Shown one piece after another: positions 8,505 through 14,955 of a DNA stretch of 39,690 nucleotides. The notes below the pieces were generated by a model. It searched no databases. It saw only the letters and a list, made by a program, of their open reading frames with translations, and was not told the origin of the DNA. The stretch covers positions 1-39,690 of the forward strand of contig CAKSJG010000026.1 of assembly GCA_934463165.1 (NCBI GenBank). Direction: 5' to 3'. A program made the translations under genes and the position numbers. This DNA comes from an uncultured Clostridia bacterium. Lineage in GTDB: Bacteria; Bacillota; Clostridia; UMGS1810. Position 1 is the stretch's first letter. Each line of letters opens with the position of its first letter.

Positions 8505-9373
8505 GTAGATGCATCCTTTCCGCTTTCGCATATAATATTAAATATTACCTCCGCGATTGTTTCCGCCGCGGTTTGCGGACTGTATTTTCCCGGAATTCCG
8601 GGAAGAAGCGCTGCATTTATACCGAGAGAATCGGCGGACACATAATCCACTCCTCCCGGAGCTGACGCAAGATCTATTATCGGGCACTTTTTGCCTACGC
8701 GCAATAAAACATTTAAATCAAACAAAAGAGACGGCACCGTATTAAATATAAAATTGCAGTTTTGGACGGCATATGAAAGAGCAGTCAGGTTTTGGATTTT
8801 ATATCCGTAAGCAGCGGCAAGGGAGAGAGCCGCGTTGCTTCTTGCACAAACCGTTACCTCACTGCCGAGCGCAACCAATGTTTTTGCCATAATCTGGGCT
8901 ATTCTGCCGAAGCCCGTTACCAACGATTTTGACCCTGAAACGGTAATGTCCGTAATCTGCATTGCATGAAGAAGCGCACCCTCGCATGTGGCAGCCGCAT
9001 TCATGCATGCAAAATCATCTCTCACGGTATAATCATACGCTGTGACCGAATGTTTTTTAAATTCCTCTGTGTCTATAATTCCCCCGACAACAATCGCGTC
9101 GGGCAAAGCGTTTTCATAAATATCAGAAAGATAAAGCTTATCATCGGAAAGAGGTGTGCTGACCGTCAGCCCGTCACGGCTTGCCGGAATCGGAAGCACA
9201 ATAAGATTTGTATCTTTCAGTGCATTGGGAAAAGACAAATCGCTTCGAATTTTTTTATTATTGATAAATTCGGAATTGCTTCCGCATATGAAAACATCTG
9301 CCCCCATACCGGCAAATATTTCGGCAAGGCGGATGTATCTTATATCTCCGCCGGCAATCAGAACACCATTCAT
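8486..9373 (-). CDS. dpaA: Dipicolinate synthase subunit A
   Basis: This 295-residue NAD(P)-binding subunit (SpoVFA) catalyses the oxidation that yields dipicolinate together with DpaB. It starts NGVLIAGGDIRYIRLAE, as expected for the N-terminal domain. A second Rossmann fold sits in the middle (LVTGFGRIAQIMAK, about 150-165), and LIDLASAPGGVD near the end is typical. Two ATGs are possible. The one at 9382 touches the AAGGGA site, whereas 9373 has a 9-base spacing and was chosen. A sigma-K-like promoter lies directly upstream, consistent with late mother-cell expression. Confidence 0.93.
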   Translation of the reverse strand: MNGVLIAGGDIRYIRLAEIFAGMGADVFICGSNSEFINNKKIRSDLSFPNALKDTNLIVLPIPASRDGLTVSTPLSDDKLYLSDIYENALPDAIVVGGIIDTEEFKKHSVTAYDYTVRDDFACMNAAATCEGALLHAMQITDITVSGSKSLVTGFGRIAQIMAKTLVALGSEVTVCARSNAALSLAAAYGYKIQNLTALSYAVQNCNFIFNTVPSLLFDLNVLLRVGKKCPIIDLASAPGGVDYVSADSLGINAALLPGIPGKYSPQTAAETIAEVIFNIICESGKDASTWICRA

Positions 9374-9395
9374 AATACTCATTCCCTTCGTTATC

Positions 9396-9423
9396 TATAA
9401 TATGCACAAAAAACATATGAGGT
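9396..9423 (-). promoter_or_regulatory. Candidate sigma-K promoter for dpaAB
   Basis: On the minus strand, AC (9423-9422) is followed after 17 bases by CATATTATA (9404-9396). This matches the sigma-K pattern AC-N16/17-CATANNNTA. The predicted transcript start falls about 7 bases downstream, right before the dpaA ribosome binding site. Dipicolinate synthase is a known sigma-K target in Bacillus subtilis. Assignment here is by pattern only. Confidence 0.5.
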
Positions 9424-9451
9424 GAAAAAAGTAAAATAAATATGTTTACGC

Positions 9452-9480
9452 TTGAAAAATTAAACGTTTTATGAGATAAT
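9452..9480 (+). promoter_or_regulatory. Promoter of the tatD gene
   Basis: TTGAAA (9452-9457) and GATAAT (9475-9480) are separated by 17 bases, 38 bases before the tatD start codon. A second TATAAT-like box lies just downstream. This fits a vegetative sigma-A promoter diverging from the dpaA sigma-K candidate. Confidence 0.55.
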
Positions 9481-9518
9481 ATATAATATTGAATTTTTAA
9501 AACCCGGGAGAAATTAAA

Positions 9519-10280
9519 ATGCTTTTTGATACACATGCACACTTAAATGACGAAAAATTTGACGGCGAAAGAGAAAAAATCATAGAATCACTGAACAAAA
9601 ACGGAGTCGGCGCATACTGTGAAATCGGATTTGATGTTCAAAGTTCGGCAGATGCGGTATCTCTCGCCGAATCTCACAGCTTTATATATGCTGCTGTCGG
9701 AGTTCACCCGCATGATACGGATTTTCTCACGGAGGATGACATGAAAAATATTGCGAAGCTTTCAAAATCCGAAAAGGCAGTTGCCATAGGTGAAATCGGG
9801 CTTGACTATTACTATGACAATTCCGAAAGAGAAAATCAAAGAAAGTGGTTTGACCGTCAGCTTTATCTTGCGGAAGAACTGAACATGCCGATAACCGTGC
9901 ATACGCGTGATGCTATGGCAGACACAATTGACATTCTGAAAGCTCATAAAAACAACCGCGGAATTATCCACTGCTACAGCGGAAGCAAAGAGAGCGCCAA
10001 AATTCTGCTGAGCATGGGCTACTACATTTCATTTGCCGGGCCTCTGACATTTAAAAATGCAAATACCGCACTTGAGGTTGCAAGATACGTTCCCGATGAC
10101 AGAATACTGATCGAAACCGACAGCCCGTATATGGCGCCTGTTCCGTACCGCGGAAAACGCAATTGCCCCGTATACGTTTCAGAGGTAGCAAAAAAACTTG
10201 CCGAAATCAGAGGCACTTCTTTTGATATAATAGCCAAACAAACATTTGAAAATGCTAAAAATGCATATGAAATAAAATAA
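9519..10280 (+). CDS. tatD: TatD-family metal-dependent DNase/hydrolase
   Basis: The 253-residue TIM-barrel amidohydrolase is complete. Metal-binding motifs are in order: DTHAHL (H6, H8), GEIGLDYYY (E92), TVHTRDA, IIHCYSGS and LIETDSPYMAP. TatD proteins are cytoplasmic 3'-5' exonucleases or deoxyribonucleases implicated in DNA repair and turnover; the true substrate here is not known. GGGAG sits 8 bases before the ATG. It stands alone on the plus strand between dpaA and the tRNA genes, with its own promoter. Confidence 0.92.
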   Translation: MLFDTHAHLNDEKFDGEREKIIESLNKNGVGAYCEIGFDVQSSADAVSLAESHSFIYAAVGVHPHDTDFLTEDDMKNIAKLSKSEKAVAIGEIGLDYYYDNSERENQRKWFDRQLYLAEELNMPITVHTRDAMADTIDILKAHKNNRGIIHCYSGSKESAKILLSMGYYISFAGPLTFKNANTALEVARYVPDDRILIETDSPYMAPVPYRGKRNCPVYVSEVAKKLAEIRGTSFDIIAKQTFENAKNAYEIK

Positions 10281-10343
10281 ATTCCGCCAATTAAAAACAG
10301 ACGGATAAAACGGCTGCCGGATACAAGCCGATAAAACGCAAAA

Positions 10344-10378
10344 AATAAATACACCTCTATGTTCGAAGTGTATTTATT
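10344..10378 (-). terminator. Terminator of the tRNA-Ser transcript
   Basis: AATAAATACAC (10344-10354) pairs perfectly with GTGTATTTATT (10368-10378). On the minus strand the stem runs into TTTTTT. It lies just beyond the 3' end of the tRNA-Ser(GCU) gene and ends that transcript. It could also stop tatD transcription from the other side. Confidence 0.8.
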
Positions 10379-10384
10379 AAATAT

Positions 10385-10472
10385 CGGAGAAGGAGAGATT
10401 TGAACTCTCGCGCCGGTTGCCCGACCTACACCCTTAGCAGGGGCGCCTCTTCAGCCTCTTGAGTACTTCTCC
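10385..10472 (-). tRNA. tRNA-Ser (anticodon GCU)
   Basis: An 88 nt class II tRNA. The acceptor stem GGAGAAG/CTTCTCC has discriminator G. The anticodon loop CTGCTAA sits in a CGCCC/GGGTG stem and gives anticodon GCU, reading AGC/AGU. There is a long variable arm and a T arm with GTTCAAATC. The 3' CCA is not encoded. The 58 nt to the upstream tRNA-Ser has no obvious promoter, so the two are probably co-transcribed. Confidence 0.95.
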
Positions 10473-10530
10473 GAATATACGCACCGCCTGACTGAATAAA
10501 GCGGCACAGAGAAGTATATTAAAATGTATA

Positions 10531-10614
10531 CGGAGAGGCAGAGATTCGAACTCTGGGTGCTTTCGCATCACTAGTTTTCAAGACTAGCTCCTTAAACCAC
10601 TCGGACACCTCTCC
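10531..10614 (-). tRNA. tRNA-Ser (anticodon UGA)
   Basis: An 84 nt class II tRNA with acceptor stem GGAGAGG/CCTCTCC, discriminator G and D arm GAGTGG. The anticodon loop CTTGAAA lies in a CTAGT/ACTAG stem, anticodon UGA, reading UCN codons. The variable arm is long and the T loop is GTTCGAATC. CCA is not encoded. It is the first gene of the tRNA pair, 26 bases after a near-consensus promoter. Confidence 0.96.
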
Positions 10615-10640
10615 AAAGTGTATTTTTTAGCACGAAATAT

Positions 10641-10669
10641 ATTCTACCATAAAACCGTAACATTGTCAA
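10641..10669 (-). promoter_or_regulatory. Promoter of the tRNA-Ser pair
   Basis: On the minus strand, TTGACA (10669-10664) and TAGAAT (10646-10641) are 17 bases apart, ending 26 bases before the tRNA-Ser(UGA) 5' end. The perfect -35 box fits strong constitutive tRNA expression. Confidence 0.85.
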
Positions 10670-10727
10670 TAGTTTTTCAGAAAAAATTTGATAATTACAA
10701 AAATCAAACCTTTTTTATTATTTTAAC

Positions 10728-10765
10728 TTGATTTTAAAGACATATTATGTTAAAATCTTAACATA
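10728..10765 (+). promoter_or_regulatory. Promoter with overlapping palindromic operator, heparinase-like gene
   Basis: TTGATT (10728-10733) and TAAAAT (10751-10756) are spaced 17 bases. The -10 box lies inside a perfect 8+8 inverted repeat, TATGTTAA/TTAACATA (10746-10765, 4 nt centre). A dimeric repressor bound there would block the promoter, as for a substrate-induced catabolic gene. The palindrome is seen; the regulator is unknown and not obviously encoded next door. Confidence 0.55.
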
Positions 10766-10840
10766 GTACTATAGTGTTATTATGGTGTATTTATTGCGTC
10801 AATATGACATAATTAAAAATGTTTAATCGGAGATTACAAT

Positions 10841-12523
10841 ATGTATAACAATTTTTCTGAATTTTTGCCCAAAAACGATCATACCGAAAAACTTATAACC
10901 GATGTAAAACACGCAGCATCCGAATATATGTCTGCTCCCATCGAAAGCCTTGAGCATTCAAAATTTGAATATGTAATTAAAACCGGGAAAAAGAGAGAAG
11001 TTTATGAAGATAACTATATTGAGCACAGACGCAGACTGAATACCTTTTTAGTCATGTCATTGTATGAAGACAATCCTGTGTATATAGGACAGTTGCAAAA
11101 TATTCTATGGGCAATATGCGATGAATTTACATGGTGCCTGCCGGCTCATACACATGTTGTCAGAGGAAAATCAGTGCAGAGCTTTATAACAGCCGTTGAT
11201 TTATTTGCTGCCGAAACGGCCTTTTACTTATCGGAAGCCTTATATCTTACAAAAAAACGAATTTCAAAAATGGTGTATGATCGCGCAGAATATGAGATAA
11301 AAAGGCGTGTTATTTATCCGTTCATAAATGAAAGTATAAAATGGGATAAAAATAATTGGTCCGGAGTATGTGCCTCATCTGTCGGTGCGGCTATGATTTA
11401 TTTGGGGTTGGACGACGAATTTGCCAATTCCGAAAAACATATGACTGAATGCTTAAATGATTTTTTAGACAGCTATGAAGATGACGGTTGCTGCAAGGAG
11501 GGAGCACTTTATTGGACATACGGCTTTGGTTTTTTTTGTTATTATGCAAAGCTTGTACGCGAATATACAAATGGAAAAATTAATTACTTCTCTGTTCCAA
11601 AGGTCGAAAAAATAGCTCGGTACGGCGAAAGTGTTTTTCTTAAAAACAATAATGTTATTCCGTTTTCGGATGCGCCTCACGAATTAAATCACAACATTGG
11701 ATTATTCACCTTTTTATCAAAAGAATACGGTTTATCGGTACCCCCCGAAAAATACGAATGCAGATTCGGCGATGATGTAAGATACAGAATGTGCCACATG
11801 ATAAGGGATTTGTTTTGGTATGATGATAATACTTCAAAATGCAGCAATGATCAAAAATATATATATTATGAAAATGCAATGTGGTATATTAACAAAAACA
11901 ATAAGTATTATTTCGCGGCAAAAGGCGGCAATAATGCAGAACCGCACAATCATAACGATTTAGGCACATTTATGGTTTACGATAACGGCAAATTTATAAT
12001 CGATGACCTGGGCTGGCCGATGTATGACGGCAAGTATTTCGGCTCGGAAAGATACAGTTATATATGTGCATCATCAAAGGGACACAGTGTTGTGCAAATA
12101 GATGACACAGAGCAGATTTGCGGTTCAGAGGGATTTGCAAAATTAATTTCCGTAAGTGAAAATAATTTTGCAATGGATTTGTCGTCTGCATACGCATCAA
12201 TAGAAAATGTATACAGGAATTTTTACTTTCATCCGAAAAAAATAATATTGGAAGATGAATTTTCTGCCGGAGAAAATAATATTTCAGAAAGATTTGTTAC
12301 GCGAATTAAACCGACTGCCGAAAAAGACGGTAGTGTAAGTATTGATAATTGGACGGTAAAATGCAGCGAAAGCACTGAAGTTTCAATAACCGAGACAAAA
12401 TTTAACCCGAGAAACAATATAGTAAAATCTTCTATGAATGATACTGAAACAGCGTATTTAATAGATTTTAAATTAAAAACTGACAAAAATACCGTTAAAT
12501 TTGTTATCTATCAAAAAAATTAG
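10841..12523 (+). CDS. Heparinase II/III-family polysaccharide lyase, cytoplasmic
   Basis: The 560-residue protein has an alpha-helical N-terminal half (about 1-330, alpha/alpha-toroid-like, with HVVRGKSVQSF). The beta-rich C-terminal half opens with AEPHNHNDLGTF (H369, H371). That HNHND signature, shared with heparinase II/III and oligo-alginate lyases, supplies the active-site His and marks family membership. There is no signal peptide, so it probably acts on imported uronic-acid oligosaccharides or other anionic glycans in the cytoplasm. It is monocistronic with its own promoter and palindrome. The exact polysaccharide cannot be assigned, and no sulfatase or sugar transporter is adjacent. 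Confidence 0.8.
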   Translation: MYNNFSEFLPKNDHTEKLITDVKHAASEYMSAPIESLEHSKFEYVIKTGKKREVYEDNYIEHRRRLNTFLVMSLYEDNPVYIGQLQNILWAICDEFTWCLPAHTHVVRGKSVQSFITAVDLFAAETAFYLSEALYLTKKRISKMVYDRAEYEIKRRVIYPFINESIKWDKNNWSGVCASSVGAAMIYLGLDDEFANSEKHMTECLNDFLDSYEDDGCCKEGALYWTYGFGFFCYYAKLVREYTNGKINYFSVPKVEKIARYGESVFLKNNNVIPFSDAPHELNHNIGLFTFLSKEYGLSVPPEKYECRFGDDVRYRMCHMIRDLFWYDDNTSKCSNDQKYIYYENAMWYINKNNKYYFAAKGGNNAEPHNHNDLGTFMVYDNGKFIIDDLGWPMYDGKYFGSERYSYICASSKGHSVVQIDDTEQICGSEGFAKLISVSENNFAMDLSSAYASIENVYRNFYFHPKKIILEDEFSAGENNISERFVTRIKPTAEKDGSVSIDNWTVKCSESTEVSITETKFNPRNNIVKSSMNDTETAYLIDFKLKTDKNTVKFVIYQKN

Positions 12524-12618
12524 GTAATTTATATTAATTTCTTTGACTTTTGTTTTTTATTTTTCTGTCATCTGACAACTATTATTTTTATAAATGTATA
12601 GCTTTTTATAAAAAAGTA

Positions 12619-12627
12619 TGTTATAAT
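12619..12627 (+). promoter_or_regulatory. Extended -10 promoter for the ECF S component gene
   Basis: TGTTATAAT (TGn-TATAAT, TATAAT at 12622-12627) forms an extended -10 element about 100 bases before the start codon of the transporter gene. No clear -35 box is needed with such an element, and none is strong. It would give a leader of about 95 nt. Confidence 0.5.
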
Positions 12628-12666
12628 ATAAAAAGTCTTTACATGTAATATATTTTGCAGAAAACA

Positions 12667-12692
12667 TACGGGCGAAGTCCGTACTTTTTCTT
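12667..12692 (+). terminator. Short leader hairpin with T-run (possible attenuator)
   Basis: TACGG (12667-12671) pairs with CCGTA (12679-12683), followed by CTTTTTCTT. It sits between the putative promoter and the ECF gene, so it could attenuate that operon, or it may be a weak terminator for the heparinase-like gene. No known folate (THF) or preQ1 aptamer is recognisable around it. The remainder of 12524-12729 is AT-rich. Confidence 0.35.
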
Positions 12693-12729
12693 GCTTATGA
12701 CTGAAAATAATATTTAAAGGAAGATACGA

Positions 12730-13569
12730 ATGACAGGATCACACGAAGTTTTAATTTTCACTCTTAAAATTGCACTTATTGCAATATTTGCGCTGTTTAT
12801 CGGGCATAAAACAGGAATGTTTTCACTCGGAAAAACAGCATCGCTGATAATTCTTGCGATTGTTTTTATACTTGGCGGAGCAGAACTGTACTGCACCTTT
12901 TTCCGAACGGACATATCCCTCACGGCGTCATTCCGTTCTTCATTTTACAGTGCGGATTATGATCTTTCACTGTTTTTGAGGGTATTTCTTATAACAATTT
13001 TTTTGTCAATGCTGTGCAGTGTGTGCAATGTGAAGCTTTCATTTAAAATGCACTCCGCAAAGGACCTCTGCGCACTTGCACTTATGATTGCAATTACGGT
13101 TCTTTTAGGTATATATGCAACATTTCGCATAGGAAGCGGAATAAAGGTATCACTCAAATTTATTCCGGTGTTTATCACGGCTGCCCTTTTCGGTCCTGTC
13201 TGGGGAGGTTTTGTTGCGGCTCTTGCGGATATCGTATCATTTGTAGTTAATCCCGTCGGAGGAATGTTCATTCCGCAGATAACAATGGTTGAATTTCTCT
13301 ACGGATTTACTTTCGGTCTCTTCTTCTTCAATATGCAGTCATGGAAGGGATTCAAAACAGTTCTGACAGTGTTTTCATGCGTAATATTGCAAATAGCATT
13401 TCTCAATCTCGGACTTACGACATATTTCCTAATGCCTCTTATGAAAATGAGTTTTAATAACCTGTTTATTATGCGTTCTCCGGCAGCACTTATTAATCTT
13501 TCGCTCAGACTTGTTATAATAACAATTATGTGTAAATATATAGCTTCTTTCAGAAGAGCATTAAAATAA
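12730..13569 (+). CDS. ECF transporter S component (FolT-like) with N-terminal extension
   Basis: This 279-residue integral membrane protein carries a C-terminal part (about 112-275) resembling folate-type ECF substrate-binding subunits: an early Arg in TFRIGSG, then ALFGPVWGGFVAALADIV and NPVGGMFIP. The first ~110 residues add about three membrane helices not usually present, since FolT-like S components are near 170 residues. It would bind a vitamin-like ligand and work with the shared ECF energising module, which is not in this window. It is 18 bp from the QueH-HAD gene, so a queuosine-related ligand rather than folate is a reasonable alternative. GGAAG precedes the ATG. Confidence 0.65.
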   Translation: MTGSHEVLIFTLKIALIAIFALFIGHKTGMFSLGKTASLIILAIVFILGGAELYCTFFRTDISLTASFRSSFYSADYDLSLFLRVFLITIFLSMLCSVCNVKLSFKMHSAKDLCALALMIAITVLLGIYATFRIGSGIKVSLKFIPVFITAALFGPVWGGFVAALADIVSFVVNPVGGMFIPQITMVEFLYGFTFGLFFFNMQSWKGFKTVLTVFSCVILQIAFLNLGLTTYFLMPLMKMSFNNLFIMRSPAALINLSLRLVIITIMCKYIASFRRALK

Positions 13570-13587
13570 ATTCGGGGTGTGATTTTT

Positions 13588-14862
13588 ATGGACATAAACT
13601 ACTCACTTATAATGGACAGAGAAATTAAAAAACTTGATGAATCCGGAAAGGTGCCGACGTTGCTTCTCCACAGCTGTTGTGCACCTTGTTCTACATCTGT
13701 TTTGGAAACTCTATGCAACCATTTTAAGGTTACGGTTTTTTACTATAATCCCAATATTTATCCCGGTGAAGAATTTTATAAAAGATGCAAAGAGCAGGAA
13801 AAGTTTTGCGAAAACTTTGACTCTGTTTATAAACCCGAATTTATCTGCACAGGATATGATGAAGATGATTTTAAAAAATGTGTCCGGGGATATGAAAATG
13901 AACCCGAAAAAGGGCGCAGATGTCTTGAGTGCTACAGATTAAGACTTGAGAAAACCGCAAAATATGCAAGCGAACACGGTTTTGAATTTTTTACGACGAC
14001 GCTTTCGGTTAGTCCTATGAAGAGCGCATATGTGCTGAATACAATCGGCGGCGAACTGTGCGAAAAATATAACGTGAAATATTTATTTTCGGATTTTAAA
14101 AAGAAAGATGGGTACAAGCGTTCATGCGAGCTATCCGATATGTACGGAATATACAGACAGGAATACTGCGGATGCATTTATTCAATGGCAGAAAGATATT
14201 TATCAAAAGCAAAAGCGCTTATATTTGACGTGGACGGAACGCTTCTCGATACAATGTGGTTTTATGAAGATTTTGCATCTGAGGTTGCAAAGGCATACGG
14301 CATAGAGCCTGACGGAGAAATGCGCGAAGCGGTACGCGGACTAACCGTAAAAGAAGCCTGCGCCGCAATGAAATCCAAATACGGCATATCGGAAAGTGTC
14401 GAAGAAATTCTTAATCGGGCTGATTCTATTATAGAGCCGCTGTATGCCGAAAGAGCCGGTATGAAAGACGGTGTGCGTGAATTTTTAGACTTTTGCGTTC
14501 AAAAGGGTTACAGAATGTGCATTGCTACAGCAACAAAAAAGGATTTTATTGCAAAAGCTCTCAAAAGGCTCGGCATATATGATATGTTTGAATTTATACT
14601 AACGTGCCCGGAGGTCGGAGCGTCAAAGTATGAAAGCCTTGTATATGACAAAAGCTGTGAACGGCTTGGAGTAAAAAAAGAGGATGTCATTATATTTGAA
14701 GATGCTCTTTTTGCCATGAAAACGGCAAAAAATGCCGGATATTTTGTCATAGGCGTACATGAGAATACAGAAAAAAATAAAACCGAAGAGATTAAAAAAA
14801 TATGCGATATATATGTTCGCACAATGGATGAGCTTATTCACAGAGAAAAGCTGGAGTATTAA
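13588..14862 (+). CDS. queH: QueH epoxyqueuosine reductase fused to a HAD phosphatase
   Basis: The N-terminal ~205 residues match QueH, the metal-dependent enzyme that reduces epoxyqueuosine in tRNA to queuosine. Cysteine motifs are LLHSCCAPCS (C30, C31), CLECY (C112, C115) and QEYCGCIYS (C194, C196), plus PNIYP. After a short junction the same chain continues as a HAD-superfamily phosphatase of the beta-phosphoglucomutase type: FDVDGTLLDT (nucleophile D214), IATAT, and IIFEDALFAM. Total length is 424 residues, about twice QueH alone. A GTG 9 bases upstream is open, but GGGGTG there serves as ribosome binding site for the ATG at 13588. It is co-directional with, and 18 bp from, the ECF S component. 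The HAD substrate is unknown. Confidence 0.85.
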   Translation: MDINYSLIMDREIKKLDESGKVPTLLLHSCCAPCSTSVLETLCNHFKVTVFYYNPNIYPGEEFYKRCKEQEKFCENFDSVYKPEFICTGYDEDDFKKCVRGYENEPEKGRRCLECYRLRLEKTAKYASEHGFEFFTTTLSVSPMKSAYVLNTIGGELCEKYNVKYLFSDFKKKDGYKRSCELSDMYGIYRQEYCGCIYSMAERYLSKAKALIFDVDGTLLDTMWFYEDFASEVAKAYGIEPDGEMREAVRGLTVKEACAAMKSKYGISESVEEILNRADSIIEPLYAERAGMKDGVREFLDFCVQKGYRMCIATATKKDFIAKALKRLGIYDMFEFILTCPEVGASKYESLVYDKSCERLGVKKEDVIIFEDALFAMKTAKNAGYFVIGVHENTEKNKTEEIKKICDIYVRTMDELIHREKLEY

Positions 14863-14898
14863 ATTAGATTTTATATATAAACATACATACATAATATT

Positions 14899-14933
14899 AA
14901 GACACGGTGCATTTTTGATATGCACCGTGTCTT
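14899..14933. terminator. Convergent terminator
   Basis: GACACGGTGCA (14901-14911) pairs perfectly with TGCACCGTGTC (14921-14931), extended by two A-T pairs. It is followed by CTTTTTATG on the plus strand. It lies between the ends of the convergent QueH-HAD and SLH genes. The plus-strand T run is better, but the stem probably serves both. Confidence 0.85.
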
Positions 14934-14955
14934 TTTATGCTTTAATACCCGAATA

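Noticed and set aside
12524..12729. THF or preQ1 riboswitch before the ECF S component
   Set aside because: The leader has only a small hairpin with a T-run; none of the conserved folate or preQ1 aptamer sequences were recognisable.
12730..13569. Second QueT
   Set aside because: The signature segments match FolT-like S components better than QueT, although context keeps a queuosine ligand possible.
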